A stretch of 64,000 nucleotides of DNA from Phenylobacterium sp. SCN 70-31 (GTDB lineage: Bacteria; Pseudomonadota; Alphaproteobacteria; Caulobacterales; Caulobacteraceae). Positions 35,670-45,571 of this stretch are shown one piece after another. The stretch lies in contig NZ_MEEX01000011.1 of NCBI RefSeq assembly GCF_001724605.1, positions 1 through 64,000 of the forward strand, in the 5' to 3' direction. The notes under the pieces are model-generated. The model saw nothing but the letters and a program-made list of their open reading frames with translations, searched no databases and had not been told where the DNA came from. Positions within the stretch are counted from its first letter, which is position 1; the number at the start of each line of letters is the position of its first letter. Position numbers and translations under genes: made by a program.

Positions 35670-36950
35670 TCAGGCCGCTGCGGGTCGCACTCCGACGCCG
35701 TCGCCCGGCCTGCGGATGGCCAGCGCGGCGAACCCGGCGACCAGGGCCAGGGCGCCGGCGATCAGGAAGCTCTCAAGGTAGCGGCCCTGGAGGTCGCGCA
35801 GGACGCCCGCGCCGAACGCGGCCGTCGCGGCGCCGATCTGGTGCCCGAAGGCCACCCAGCCGAACACGATCGGTCCCTCCCTGTCGCCGAAGGCCTCGCT
35901 GGCGAGCCGCGCCGTGGGCGGCACCGTGGCCAGCCAGTCCAGGCCGTAGAAGACCGCGAACAGCGACAGGCTGACGAGGTTGAACTCCAGGAAGGGCAGG
36001 GCCAGCAGCGAGAGCCCTCGCAGGACGTAGTAGGCGAACAGCAGCTTGCGCGGATCGTAACGGTCGGTGAGCCAGCCGGACGCCGTGGTGCCCACGATGT
36101 CGAACACACCCATCGCCGCCAGCAGCAGGCCGGCCTGGACCAGCATCATACCCTGGTCGCCGCAGAACGAGATCAGATGCGTGCCGATCAGGCCGTTGGT
36201 GGTGAAGCCGCAGACGAAGAAGGTGCCGAAGAGCAGCCAGAAGGCCGGCGTACGGGATGCGCGGACCAGGACGCCCAGCGCCAGCGCCAGCGCGTCGGTC
36301 GCCCGACCCGGGGGCGGCGGCGGCTCGATACGGTCGCCGCCATACGGCGCCTGGCCGATGTCGGCCGGCCGCTCGGGCATCAGGAACATCACCAGCGGAA
36401 CCAGCGCGGCCGCCGCCGCGGACACGGCGATCGCCACCGGCTTCCAGCCCCCGCTCTCGGCGAGGGCGGCCATGCCCGGCAGGAAGATGAGGGACCCCGT
36501 GGCCGTCGAGGCGCTCAGCAGACCCATCGCGACGCCCCGGCGGCGCACGAACCACCGGTTCACCACCGTCGCCCCCATCGACAACGCCACGGCGCCGCTG
36601 CCCAGGCCCGACAGGACGCCCCAGGTCATGACGTAATGCCAGGGTTCGGCCATGAAGAGGCTGGCCGCGGTCGAGCCGCTCATCAGGATCAGGCCGCCCA
36701 GCAGCGTCCGCTTGAGGCCGAGAGTCTGCATCAGCGCCGCGGCGAAGGGGCCTACGAGCCCATACAGGAAGATGCCGAGCGCGGCGGCCGCCGACAGCTG
36801 GGCCCGCTCCCAGCCGAAGGCCTGGTGCAGCGGAGTCATCAGCACGCCCGGCGCGGACCGCAGGCCCGCCGCGGCCAGAAGCGCCAGGAAAGTGACTCCG
36901 GCGACCACCCAGGCGTAGTTCTGGCCCAGCCGGCCCGCGCGCGCTATCAT
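35670..36950 (-). CDS. major facilitator superfamily transporter
   Basis: A 426-residue MFS permease with about twelve hydrophobic segments, for example NYAWVVAGVTFLALLAAAGL and ALGIFLYGLVGPFAAALMQ. The motif after helix 2-3 and the GATVVNRWFVRRRGVAMG segment are like monocarboxylate/oxalate-formate transporters. Substrate unknown. The ATG at 36950 is used. It is divergent from a TetR gene across a strong operator. Confidence 0.9.
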   Translation of the reverse strand: MIARAGRLGQNYAWVVAGVTFLALLAAAGLRSAPGVLMTPLHQAFGWERAQLSAAAALGIFLYGLVGPFAAALMQTLGLKRTLLGGLILMSGSTAASLFMAEPWHYVMTWGVLSGLGSGAVALSMGATVVNRWFVRRRGVAMGLLSASTATGSLIFLPGMAALAESGGWKPVAIAVSAAAAALVPLVMFLMPERPADIGQAPYGGDRIEPPPPPGRATDALALALGVLVRASRTPAFWLLFGTFFVCGFTTNGLIGTHLISFCGDQGMMLVQAGLLLAAMGVFDIVGTTASGWLTDRYDPRKLLFAYYVLRGLSLLALPFLEFNLVSLSLFAVFYGLDWLATVPPTARLASEAFGDREGPIVFGWVAFGHQIGAATAAFGAGVLRDLQGRYLESFLIAGALALVAGFAALAIRRPGDGVGVRPAAA

Positions 36951-36956
36951 GCTGTG

Positions 36957-37007
36957 ACTGACCGGTACGGATTGATTTCGCCGATCGATTAATGCGTACC
37001 GGTCAGT
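36957..37007. promoter_or_regulatory. divergent TetR operator
   Basis: ACTGACCGGTACG (36957-36969) and CGTACCGGTCAGT (36995-37007) form a perfect 13-bp inverted repeat with a 25-base spacer. Each arm contains the palindrome ACCGGT and could bind its own dimer. The repeat fills the 77-base gap between the MFS and TetR start codons. Confidence 0.8.
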
Positions 37008-37027
37008 AACATCGTCAAGGCCTCTCA

Positions 37028-37630
37028 ATGAGCAACGTCAAGCCGCCCGGTGAAAGCCAGGCCCCGAAGGCCGCCGACCGGATCCTGTCGACGGCCAGCG
37101 AGCTGTTCTATCGCGAAGGCGCCCGCGCCATCGGCGTCGACCAGATCGTGGCGCGCGCCGGGGCCACGAAGCCCAGTCTCTATCGGGCGTTCGAGTCCAA
37201 GGACCACCTCATCGCCGTCTACCTCCAGGGCGAGGGCGACCGCTTCTGGACGTATTTCGACGCCGCCGTCGCCGCCCATCCCGACGACCCGAAGGCTCAG
37301 CTCCTCGCCTATTTCGACGGACTCGGTCGCCGGGCGACGGAACCCGGCTATCGTGGTTGCGGCCTTTCGAACGCCGCGGTCGAATATCCCGACCCGGCTC
37401 ATCCCGGCCGCAAGGTGGCCGTGGAGGAGAAGGGCCGGCTGCGCGACCGCCTCCGCGAACTGACCCGTGCGATGGGCGCCCGCAAGCCGAAGAAGCTGGC
37501 CGACAGCCTGCTGCTGCTCATCGAAGGCGTCTTCCTGACCAGCCAGCTCTTCGGCGAGGACGGCCCGGCCGCCGCGGCGCGGGGCGCGGCCGAAGCGCTG
37601 ATCGACGCCCACACGCGCGGCGCGAGCTAG
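37028..37630 (+). CDS. TetR-family regulator of the divergent MFS gene
   Basis: A 200-residue TetR regulator with DNA-binding helices RILSTASELFYREGARAIGVDQIVARAGATKPSLYRAFESKDHLI. The ligand domain includes GYRGCGLSNAAVEYPDP, a sequence typical of the TetR_C_11-like group beside MFS pumps. It is presumed to repress itself and the MFS gene. Its 3' end overlaps the convergent pentapeptide gene by four bases. Confidence 0.9.
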   Translation: MSNVKPPGESQAPKAADRILSTASELFYREGARAIGVDQIVARAGATKPSLYRAFESKDHLIAVYLQGEGDRFWTYFDAAVAAHPDDPKAQLLAYFDGLGRRATEPGYRGCGLSNAAVEYPDPAHPGRKVAVEEKGRLRDRLRELTRAMGARKPKKLADSLLLLIEGVFLTSQLFGEDGPAAAARGAAEALIDAHTRGAS

Positions 37631-38841
37631 ATCTCCATCTCCGCACCCGCCAGGTCGCAGCCTGCGAGGCGGGCGCCGTCCATCTCGGCCTCCAGGAACC
37701 GAGCCCGGGGGGCATGGGCGCCCCGAAGATCCGCCCCGCGGAGCGACGCCCGGCTGAAGTCCGTCCGGACGAAGCGGTTGTCGCCCAGGGTCAGCGGACC
37801 CATCTTCGCGCCGCGAAGGTCGGCGCGCGCCAGCTGCGCGTGGGTGAACCGGGCGCCGCGAAGGTCGGCTTCCCGCAGGTTCGCGCCCCGGAAATCGCTG
37901 CCCGACAGATCCGCGCCCTGAAGCTGGACACCTTCCAGGTCCATGCCGAAGAAGATGGATCGGGGCGCCGACAATCCCGAGAGCCGCCGCTTCTTCAGCG
38001 CCTTCATCGGCCGGAAATCGACTTCGGACAGCTTGATGACCTGACCCTGCCGGCCGTTGGTGTCACAGAACGCCTCGTGCTCGGAAAGCACTTCCGAGAG
38101 CGACTTGTCGTCGACGTAGAAGATCGGCGGCGGCGCCCGCAGCACGCCGGTCAGGTCGCAGTCGTCGAGCCGCGCCTGACTGAGGTTCACACCGCTCAGC
38201 ACGGCCCGCTTCATGGACGCCCCGGTCAGGTCGGCGCCGCCGAGATCCGCGTGCGACAGATCGGCGCCGTCCAGCACCGCGCGCATCAGCTTGGCGCCTG
38301 TCAGGACGGCGCCCGACAGGTTGGCGTCGGTGAAGTCCGATGTCATCGCTACGGCGCCGCTCATCTGCGCCCCTGCGAGGTTCGCCCCGGCCAGGACGGC
38401 GTAGTTCAACTCCCCCGGCCGATGCTCGTGACGCAGGATGCGAAAGCCGTCCAGCTTGTCCTGCAACGCGATCCGGCCCTCGCGCAGGTCGCAGCCCGCC
38501 AGTTCCGCGCCCGCGAGATTGGCGCCGCGCATGCAGACGCCGCGCAGATCCGCCCGCTTGAGGTTCACATGCCGCATGTCGGCTTCGCGGAGATCGGCGC
38601 CGAACAGGATCGCCCGCGACAGGTTGGCCCGCGCCAGGGTCGCGCCCGAAAGCCGGGCGCCGGTCAGGTCGGCGTCACGGAGATCCAGCCCTTCGAGCGA
38701 ACAGTTCGCCAGGTCGGCGTAATGGAGGTTCAGTCGCCGCCCCCCCGAGCGACCGGCCAGATAGCGATGATGCGCCTCCAGCGCCTCGCGCAAAGCCTGG
38801 GCGTCGAGCGCGGTGTGATGCTGCTGGGGTTGGGACGACAT
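37627..38841 (-). CDS. pentapeptide-repeat protein
   Basis: A 404-residue protein made mostly of A(D/N)LxX repeats forming a right-handed quadrilateral beta-helix. Three blocks are separated by two non-repeat stretches: one around ALQDKLDGFRILRHEHRPGE and a longer one around FYVDDKSLSEVLSEHEAFCDTNGRQGQ. No signal peptide, transmembrane segment or fused enzyme is seen. Pentapeptide proteins may mimic DNA and protect gyrase, or act as scaffolds; nothing here decides between these. Confidence 0.88.
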   Translation of the reverse strand: MSSQPQQHHTALDAQALREALEAHHRYLAGRSGGRRLNLHYADLANCSLEGLDLRDADLTGARLSGATLARANLSRAILFGADLREADMRHVNLKRADLRGVCMRGANLAGAELAGCDLREGRIALQDKLDGFRILRHEHRPGELNYAVLAGANLAGAQMSGAVAMTSDFTDANLSGAVLTGAKLMRAVLDGADLSHADLGGADLTGASMKRAVLSGVNLSQARLDDCDLTGVLRAPPPIFYVDDKSLSEVLSEHEAFCDTNGRQGQVIKLSEVDFRPMKALKKRRLSGLSAPRSIFFGMDLEGVQLQGADLSGSDFRGANLREADLRGARFTHAQLARADLRGAKMGPLTLGDNRFVRTDFSRASLRGADLRGAHAPRARFLEAEMDGARLAGCDLAGAEMEI

Positions 38842-38922
38842 TCGGGACCTTGCCGTTCACCATGCCGCGACCGGACTTAAGGTGCGGTTGCGGGACAGCC
38901 TTAAGCGATCCTGAAACCCGCT

Positions 38923-39876
38923 TCAGAGCCAGCCGCGATGCTTGAACCAGAGCACCGGCAGCACGGCGGCGACCAGCATCGCGAGAAGGGCCGCGGGGTA
39001 GCCCAGGACCCATCCCAGCTCGGGCATCACCCTGAAGTTCATGCCGTAGATCGACGCGATGAGCGTCGGCGGCATGAACACGACCGCGACCACCGAGAAG
39101 AACTTTATGATCCCGTTCTGCTCGATGTTGATGAGGCCCAGGGCCGCGTCGAGCAGAAAGGCCACATGAGCCGACTGCTGGCTCGCATGCTCGGAGAGCG
39201 ACTGGGCGTCACGCTGGAGGCTGTCGAGGTGCGCGCGCGCTTCCGCGGCTCCGGCGATCTGGGGCGCGAGCGCGGCGAAACTGAGCATGCGGGCCAGACT
39301 GACCAGGCTCGAACGGGCCAGGGCGGTGAGGGACTGGGCCTTGGCGAGCCCGGTGAGCATCGGACGGAAGTCCCCTGCCTTCGGGCGTTCGAAGATGGCG
39401 GACGACGCTTCTTCGACGCGGTGACCCGTCTCGTCGAGCACCTGGGCCAGGCGTTCGATGACCGCATCCAGAAGTCCCAGGAAGGCCGAGCCGCCGTCGG
39501 CGCCGGCCTCGATACAGGCCCGCCCCGCAAAGACCGTGAAGGCGCGGAAGTCATGGTAGCGCAGGGTGACGAGCAGGCCCTGGGCGAGGACGAAGGTCAC
39601 AGGCGCGCCGAACGGCGCCTCCGCCGCGCTCCGGGCCAGCAGCGTGGCCGTCATGAAGGTGGCGCCGCGCTCCTGGTAGAGGCGGCTCGACGGCTCGAGC
39701 GCAGCCATCTCGCTCGGGGTCGGGAGGTCCAGGCCCAGGGCGGCCTCGACGGCCAGTTCCTCTTCCCGCGTGGGCCGAAGCAGATCGATCCACACGACGT
39801 CGGGCTCGACGCGCCAGCCGGCTTCCGGCGAGACGATATGGAAGGCGGCGTCGCCGCGCCGCAGGACCTGGAGCAT
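38923..39876 (-). CDS. CorA-like divalent cation transporter
   Basis: A 317-residue protein with a large soluble N-terminal domain and two C-terminal transmembrane helices. The selectivity motif is present in SIYGMNFRVMPELGW (GMN followed by F). Length and topology fit CorA/ZntB channels for Mg, Co or Zn. The C-terminus KHRGWL is the usual short basic tail. The ion cannot be assigned. Confidence 0.92.
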   Translation of the reverse strand: MLQVLRRGDAAFHIVSPEAGWRVEPDVVWIDLLRPTREEELAVEAALGLDLPTPSEMAALEPSSRLYQERGATFMTATLLARSAAEAPFGAPVTFVLAQGLLVTLRYHDFRAFTVFAGRACIEAGADGGSAFLGLLDAVIERLAQVLDETGHRVEEASSAIFERPKAGDFRPMLTGLAKAQSLTALARSSLVSLARMLSFAALAPQIAGAAEARAHLDSLQRDAQSLSEHASQQSAHVAFLLDAALGLINIEQNGIIKFFSVVAVVFMPPTLIASIYGMNFRVMPELGWVLGYPAALLAMLVAAVLPVLWFKHRGWL

Positions 39877-39935
39877 GCCGAAGCCTCCGCGCGCCTTTGT
39901 GGTCGCGCGTCGCCGCGTGCGTCAACGCGGGGATT

Positions 39936-40613
39936 TCAGCGCGAGGTCGGCGAGTCCGGGCGGGTTGCGGCCGCGATCAGGGCCGCGATGCGGTCGGTGG
40001 AGTCGGCGGCTTGCGACAGCACGCTCATCGGCCCCTGGCCCGGCCGCACGGCGTTGGCCATCTGGGACGCGGCGGATTGGGCGACGGCGATGGCGCCGTT
40101 CTGGACCTTGCTCATGCCGGTGGCCGCCAGGACACGGGCCGTGGCGTCCGGATAGATGAAGCCGTGGACCGGATAGGTCGACCCGCCCAGGTCGCGGTTG
40201 GGGTCATACCAGACCTTGACCTCGCTCCAGTCGCCCTCGGGCGACACGTCGATGACCGTGACGTCCTGCTCCACCTTGCCGCGCGAGCCGCCGATCGGGC
40301 TCCAGTTGGCGTGGGTGATCTGAACGACGCGGTCGGTCAGGACCTGGCTCACGACGGCCACGTGGCCCAGTCGCATCCGCGATGTGGGCTTGAAGCACAG
40401 CACGGCGCCGGCGCGCGGGACGAAGCCCGTCTCGTACTTGCCCACCGCCTGGCCCCACCAGGTGCGGGCGTCGCCGAAGATCTGGATGCCGGAGATGAGG
40501 CGCGCAAACGGCACGCACTGCCAGTACGTATCGGCGATCGCGCCTGCGGGCGCGAAGGCCACGAAGGCCGCGGCGGCCAGGGAACCCAAAAGGGTCCGCG
40601 TCCGTTTGCGCAT
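39936..40613 (-). CDS. secreted CHAP-domain protein
   Basis: A 225-residue exported protein. A signal peptide ends near APAGAIAD; the CHAP cysteine is in WQCVPFARLISG and the histidine in MRLGHVAVVSQV, with a further NWSPIGG segment. CHAP enzymes cleave peptidoglycan peptides or cross-bridges. The C-terminal 90 residues are low complexity. It may act in cell-wall remodelling; its partner is unknown. Confidence 0.88.
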   Translation of the reverse strand: MRKRTRTLLGSLAAAAFVAFAPAGAIADTYWQCVPFARLISGIQIFGDARTWWGQAVGKYETGFVPRAGAVLCFKPTSRMRLGHVAVVSQVLTDRVVQITHANWSPIGGSRGKVEQDVTVIDVSPEGDWSEVKVWYDPNRDLGGSTYPVHGFIYPDATARVLAATGMSKVQNGAIAVAQSAASQMANAVRPGQGPMSVLSQAADSTDRIAALIAAATRPDSPTSR

Positions 40614-41124
40614 GCTCTCGGTGACTCCCCGAACTCTCCGCGTGAAGGGCTAGCCGTATATGCCGGGAGTGAAAAGAGGGTTTACGAGCTGAGCCGTCCC
40701 AATCCTCGTGGGTTATCCACAGGGTCCGGGGAGCGGACCACAGGCGAAACGGACCTCGGGATCAGCAAGATCCATGTCTATCCTGAAGCATCACCTCTTT
40801 CGAAGAAAAATTTCCCGCGCGATCCGCAGAGATCTTGTATTCCGACATCGCTCCGCTCGGCTTATTCTTGCTCTCCGTCGCGGGCTTTTCTTTCCGTCAC
40901 TTGGTCACGCCGCATCGCAACAAACGGAAACAAGTGCTCGCAAGCCCTGAGCATGGGCCAACCGAGACTCGCGCGTCAGGAGAGTTTCCACATCACGAAC
41001 CCGTGATCCTCCACACTGGGCGCCTGAATATTAGGCGCCGGATGGAGACGCGCTCCGCCCTCTGGTCGTTCTCGCAGGAGCCACTAGATATGCGCGCGCG
41101 GGGAAGCTGGGAGAAACTACGAAA
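40614..41124. other. 511-base gap before terC
   Basis: No gene was found. The stretch is visibly less GC-rich than its surroundings (e.g. CTTTCGAAGAAAAATTTCCC near 40798). It holds a perfect DnaA box TTATCCACA (40713-40721) and two perfect hairpins close to terC: ATCACG-AACC-CGTGAT (40991-41006) and GGCGCCT-GAATATT-AGGCGCC (41018-41038). It probably contains the terC promoter and leader. I could not match the conserved yybP-ykoY manganese riboswitch core. Confidence 0.55.
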
Positions 41125-41922
41125 ATGGACATCGTCGCCCTCTTGAGCGACCCGGCCGCATGGGCGGCCCTCATCACTCTGATCGTGATGGAGGTGGTCC
41201 TCGGCATCGACAACCTCATCTTCATCTCGATCCTCTCGAACAAGCTGCCGGAACACCAGCGCACCAAGGCGCGCCGGATCGGCATCTCGCTGGCGCTGGT
41301 CATGCGGCTGGGTCTGCTTTCGACCCTGGCCTTCATCGTCGGCATGACCCAGACGGTCTTCAGCCTGCCCTGGCAGGGCATGATCGGTCAGGACGGCAAG
41401 CCGATCTTCGAGCTCGACTTCTCGTGGCGCGACATCATCCTGATCTCGGGCGGCCTCTTCCTGGTGTGGAAGGCGACGACCGAAATCCACGAGAAGGTCG
41501 ATCCGCACGAGACCGACACCCTTCTGGACGTGAAGGGCAAGGTGATCACCAACTTCGGTACGGCGATCTTCCAGATCATCCTTCTGGACATCGTATTCTC
41601 GATCGACTCGATCCTGACGGCGATCGGGATGACCGATCAGCTGCCGATCATGATCACCGCGGTGGTGATCACCGTGATCATCATGCTGATCGCGGCGGAT
41701 CCCCTGGCCAACTTCATCAACAACAACCCGACGGTGGTGATGCTGGCGCTGGGCTTCCTGCTGATGATCGGCGCGATCCTCATCGCGGACGGCTTCGGGG
41801 TGCATGTGCCGAAGGGCTACATCTACGCCGCGATGGCGTTCTCGGCGGGCGTCGAGGCGCTCAACATGATGGTCCGCCGAAGGCAGTTGCGTAAAGCAGC
41901 CGAGGACGACGCGTCGCACTGA
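41125..41922 (+). CDS. TerC-family integral membrane protein
   Basis: A 265-residue TerC/Alx-type membrane protein with about seven to eight hydrophobic helices. The conserved acidic helices are MEVVLGIDNLIFISIL near the start and LLDIVFSIDSILTAIGM in the middle. Members export Mn(II) or related ions to metallate exported enzymes and can be pH-induced. No tellurite genes are nearby, so a metal homeostasis role is preferred. Confidence 0.92.
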   Translation: MDIVALLSDPAAWAALITLIVMEVVLGIDNLIFISILSNKLPEHQRTKARRIGISLALVMRLGLLSTLAFIVGMTQTVFSLPWQGMIGQDGKPIFELDFSWRDIILISGGLFLVWKATTEIHEKVDPHETDTLLDVKGKVITNFGTAIFQIILLDIVFSIDSILTAIGMTDQLPIMITAVVITVIIMLIAADPLANFINNNPTVVMLALGFLLMIGAILIADGFGVHVPKGYIYAAMAFSAGVEALNMMVRRRQLRKAAEDDASH

Positions 41923-41936
41923 CGCGCCTACCGACG

Positions 41937-41977
41937 CCGGGCGGCCCCTCTCCCGATCCGGGACCGGGGCCGCCCGG
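41937..41977. terminator. hairpin between convergent terC and priA
   Basis: CCGGGCGGCCCC (41937-41948) and GGGGCCGCCCGG (41966-41977) are a perfect 12-bp inverted repeat with a 17-base loop. It lies between two gene ends; it is strong but lacks a T-tract, so bidirectional termination is inferred. Confidence 0.55.
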
Positions 41978-41994
41978 CTGCAGGAAGCTGCCGG

Positions 41995-44148
41995 CTACAG
42001 GAAACTGTACGGGTCGATGTCGATGGCCACCCGGACGGGGCCAGGCGGGCGCACCCGCGCGCGCCACGCGGCCATGTAGGCCGAGAGGTCCACGCCGCGG
42101 TCGGCCCGCACCAGGAAGCGCTTGCGCCGCCGGCCGCGGATCAGCCCCAGCGGCGCGTCCGCCGGGCCGTAGACCTCGACCCCCGGCGTGTTCGGCGCGG
42201 CGCGGGCCATGTCCTGGACGAACGCGTCCAGCTGGCCCGCATCGGGGCCAGAAGCGATCACCGCGGCCAGCCGGCCGAACGGCGGCAACCCGGCCAGCTC
42301 GCGCTCGGCCATCTCGGCGGCGACGAAGGCGTCCCGGTCCTGGGCGGCCAGCGCCTGCATCACCGCATGGTCGGGCGCGTAGGTCTGCAACAGGGCCCGG
42401 CCGGGTCGGTCGTGGCGCCCTGCGCGGCCCGTCGCCTGGGCCAGGAGCTGATAGGTGCGCTCGCCGGCCCGCAGGTCCCCGCCCCGCAGGCCGAGATCGG
42501 CGTCCACCACCCCCACCAGCGTCAGGCGCGGGAAGTTGTGGCCTTTCGCGGCCGCCTGCGTCGCCACCAGGATGTCGATCTCGCCCGCCGCCATCCGCTC
42601 GACCAGCCGCCGCGCCTCGCGGGCATCGAACACGGTGTCGGACGAGAAGACGGCGAGGCGCGCGTCGGGGAACAACGCCCGGGCCTCCTCCTCCACCCGC
42701 TCCACGCCCGGCCCGATCGACACCAGGCTGTCCTTCGCCCCGCAGTGCGGGCAGGCCGCGGGTTTCGGCATGGAGAAGCCGGTCAGGTGGCAGACCAGGC
42801 GGCCGGTATAGCGATGCTCCACCAGCCAGGAGTCGGTGTCGGGCGCCGTCATCCGCTCGCCGCACGCCTTGCACAGCACCAGCGGCGCATAGCCGCGACG
42901 GTTCAGGAACAGCAGCGTCTGTTCGCCCCGCGCCAGGGTCTCGCCCATGGCGCGGACCAGGGGCGGAGAAAGCCAGCGCCCCGCCTCGGGCGGCGTCTCG
43001 CGCAGATCGATCAGCGTGATGTCCGGCAGGCGGGCCGCCCCGTGCCGCGCCGACAGCCGCAGCCAGCGATAGCGGCCGGTCTCGGCGTTGCGCAGGCTCT
43101 CCAGCGACGGCGTGGCCGACGCCAGCAACACCGCGGCGCCCTCGATCCGTCCCCGGACCACCGCCAGGTCGCGGGCGTGGTAGATGAATCCCTCTTCCTG
43201 CTTGAACGAACCGTCGTGCTCCTCGTCCACCACGATCAGGCGCAGGCGCTTGAACGGGAGGAACAGAGCCGAGCGCGCGCCGACCACGATGCGGCACTCG
43301 CCGGCGGCCGTCGCCTCCCAGACCCGACGGCGGGCGGGCGGGGCGATGTCGGAATGCCACTCGCCGGGCGCGGCGCCGAACCGCGCCGCCACGCGGGCGA
43401 TCACGGCCTGGGTGAGCGCGATCTCGGGCGCCAGGATCAGAACCTGCGCCTCGGGATCGGCTTCCAGCGCCGCGGCGGCGGCCTCCAGGTAGACCTCGGT
43501 CTTGCCCGAGCCCGTCACCCCGTCCAGCAGCGTGACCGAGAATCCGCCCGGGGCTTTGCGCAACGCCTCGGCGGCGGCGGCCTGGCTGGGATTGAGGTGC
43601 GTCTCTCGGCGCGACACGTCGGGCGGATCGAAGGCCCTCCGCGGGTCGATCTCGCGCACTTCGAGCACACCCTCGTCCACCAGGCCTTTCACCACGCCCG
43701 CCGAAACCCCAGCCGCCCGCGCGAGATCGGCGGCCGGCATCGGCTGGACCGCGGCGTCGAGCACCCGCCCCCGCGCCGGCGTGGCGCGAACCGGCGCGCG
43801 CCCGGTGGCGGCCACCACCCGCTGGGGCCGCGCCTTCTGGGCGCGCGCCCCCCGCAGCGCGATGGCCAGCGGCTGACCCGGCGCGTCCACGGCGTAGCGG
43901 GCCGCCCACTGCACGAACTCGACCGTGCCCGGCGGCAGGGGCGGATCGTCCAGCCGCTCGGCGACGGGCTTCAGCGGCCGGTTTCCGCCGGCGGCTTCGC
44001 GCAGGTCCACCACCACGCCCCGCATCGTCCGAGGGCCGAGGGGCACGGCCACCTGATCGCCGGGCGCGAGGCCCATGCCCTCGGGCTCGGCGTAGTCGAA
44101 CGCCTCCGGCAGGGGCATGGGAATCAGGACCGAGGCGATGCGGCTCAT
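41995..44148 (-). CDS. priA: primosomal protein N' (replication restart helicase)
   Basis: A 717-residue PriA that restarts stalled forks. Walker A is [14 protein letters not shown], the DEEH box is VVDEEHDGS, and the zinc sites are CKACGERM and [10 protein letters not shown]. The helicase motif [14 protein letters not shown] and QVAGRAGR-like [10 protein letters not shown] are present. Length is normal. It is divergent from the transaldolase gene, with 71 bases between. Confidence 0.96.
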   Translation of the reverse strand: MSRIASVLIPMPLPEAFDYAEPEGMGLAPGDQVAVPLGPRTMRGVVVDLREAAGGNRPLKPVAERLDDPPLPPGTVEFVQWAARYAVDAPGQPLAIALRGARAQKARPQRVVAATGRAPVRATPARGRVLDAAVQPMPAADLARAAGVSAGVVKGLVDEGVLEVREIDPRRAFDPPDVSRRETHLNPSQAAAAEALRKAPGGFSVTLLDGVTGSGKTEVYLEAAAAALEADPEAQVLILAPEIALTQAVIARVAARFGAAPGEWHSDIAPPARRRVWEATAAGECRIVVGARSALFLPFKRLRLIVVDEEHDGSFKQEEGFIYHARDLAVVRGRIEGAAVLLASATPSLESLRNAETGRYRWLRLSARHGAARLPDITLIDLRETPPEAGRWLSPPLVRAMGETLARGEQTLLFLNRRGYAPLVLCKACGERMTAPDTDSWLVEHRYTGRLVCHLTGFSMPKPAACPHCGAKDSLVSIGPGVERVEEEARALFPDARLAVFSSDTVFDAREARRLVERMAAGEIDILVATQAAAKGHNFPRLTLVGVVDADLGLRGGDLRAGERTYQLLAQATGRAGRHDRPGRALLQTYAPDHAVMQALAAQDRDAFVAAEMAERELAGLPPFGRLAAVIASGPDAGQLDAFVQDMARAAPNTPGVEVYGPADAPLGLIRGRRRKRFLVRADRGVDLSAYMAAWRARVRPPGPVRVAIDIDPYSFL

Positions 44149-44219
44149 CGAGCCTGTTTTGCGCTGTCCGCCATCGCCGCTACAAGCGGCGAGAACGCGA
44201 TCCCGACCAAGGCGAGGCC

Positions 44220-44873
44220 ATGCAGCTCTTTCTCGACACCACCGACACCGCCGTCCTCAAGGACCTGGCCGCCACGGGCCTGGTCGACGGGGTCACCACC
44301 AACCCATCCCTGATCGCCAAGTCCGGACGCAACATGCTGGAGGTGATCGCCGAGATCTGCGCCCTGGTGGACGGGCCGGTCTCGGCCGAGGTGGCGGCGA
44401 CCGAAGCCGAAGCCATGCTGGCCGAAGGCCGCAAGCTGGCCGGCGTCGCGCCCAACGTGGTCGTCAAGGTTCCTCTGACCCGCGACGGCCTGGTCGCCAC
44501 GCGCGAGTTCTCGGCCGAGGGAATCCAGACCAACGTCACCCTGTGCTTCTCGGCCGCCCAGGCCCTGCTCGCGGCCAAGTCGGGCGCCACCTACATCAGC
44601 CCCTTCGTCGGCCGGCTGGACGATCACGGCGCCGCCGGCATGGACCTGATCACCGAGATCCGGGCGATCTACGACAACTACGACTTCGACACCGAGATCC
44701 TGGCCGCTTCGATCCGCACGCCGGCCCACGTCACCGAGGCCGCGCTGTCGGGCGCCGACTGCGCGACCATCCCGCCGGACGTCTTCCTGGCGCTTTTCAA
44801 GCATCCGTTAACCGAACGCGGGCTCCAACAGTTCATGGCGGATTGGGCGAAGACCGGTCAGTCCATCCTGTAG
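44220..44873 (+). CDS. tal: transaldolase, fructose-6-phosphate aldolase-like
   Basis: A 217-residue class I (Schiff-base) enzyme of the short transaldolase/FSA type. The catalytic lysine is in [12 protein letters not shown] and the family start is [13 protein letters not shown] with [14 protein letters not shown]. Members act in the pentose phosphate pathway as transaldolases, less often as fructose-6-phosphate aldolases; sequence alone does not separate these with certainty. Confidence 0.93.
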   Translation: MQLFLDTTDTAVLKDLAATGLVDGVTTNPSLIAKSGRNMLEVIAEICALVDGPVSAEVAATEAEAMLAEGRKLAGVAPNVVVKVPLTRDGLVATREFSAEGIQTNVTLCFSAAQALLAAKSGATYISPFVGRLDDHGAAGMDLITEIRAIYDNYDFDTEILAASIRTPAHVTEAALSGADCATIPPDVFLALFKHPLTERGLQQFMADWAKTGQSIL

Positions 44874-44887
44874 AGGCTTGAGGTGAC

Positions 44888-45571
44888 ATGGACGGGTCGC
44901 AGGGCGAGTTCGAATTCGGATCAACTCAGCTCGACCCGTCCGCGGTTCGACGGTTCCTCGCCGACAATCCCGACTTCCTGAAGGCCGACCCCGGCCTGCT
45001 GGCCGAGCTTGGCCTGACCGTCCTGGGCGACAACGTGGTCGAGCTGGCGCCGCTGGCGCGCGTCCACGCCGCCCATCAGCGCGAGACCGAACAGCGGCAG
45101 TTGCTGGAGGAGGTGGCCCGCGCCAACTTCGCCGCCCAGGCCCAGACGCACGGCGCCGTCGTCGACCTGCTGGACGCGCGGAACCACGCCGACCTGGCGC
45201 GCCGGGTGGACGAGATCGCCCGGAACCGCTTCGGCCTGGCCGCCGGCGTGATCGCCCTGGAATGCGAGGGCCTCCCCCCCGCCGGGTGGCATGGGCTGGT
45301 GGACGGCCAGGTCGACCTCCTTCTGGACGGACCGCGGCGGATGGCGCGGATGGGCTTTGCGCCGACCGCGCTCGGCCTCTTCGGCGGCGCGTCCGGGGAC
45401 ATCCGCTCGATGGCCATGGTGCGGCTGGCGATCTGGGAGCCGTCACATCGCGGACTTCTGGCGTTCGGCTCGGGTGACGACGAGGACTTCACCCCCGACA
45501 TGGGCGCCGAACTGGTGGCCTTCCTGGCCCGCGTGGTCGAGCGGACGGCGGAGCGATGGCCGCGCCTCTGA
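44888..45571 (+). CDS. DUF484 family protein
   Basis: A 227-residue DUF484 (YigA-like) protein: VRRFLADNPDFLKADPGLL near the start, then a GAF-like fold with LARRVDEIARNRFGL. Its gene overlaps the xerC start by 16 bases, as its homologue precedes xerC in many proteobacteria. Function unknown; a link to chromosome-dimer resolution is only suggested by position. Confidence 0.9.
   Translation: MDGSQGEFEFGSTQLDPSAVRRFLADNPDFLKADPGLLAELGLTVLGDNVVELAPLARVHAAHQRETEQRQLLEEVARANFAAQAQTHGAVVDLLDARNHADLARRVDEIARNRFGLAAGVIALECEGLPPAGWHGLVDGQVDLLLDGPRRMARMGFAPTALGLFGGASGDIRSMAMVRLAIWEPSHRGLLAFGSGDDEDFTPDMGAELVAFLARVVERTAERWPRL

Noticed and set aside
40700..41000. Replication origin
   Set aside because: One perfect DnaA box and a lower-GC stretch are too little; no box cluster, no dnaA, hemE or parAB nearby.
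40960..41124. yybP-ykoY manganese riboswitch before terC
   Set aside because: The conserved riboswitch core could not be found; only two simple hairpins are visible.
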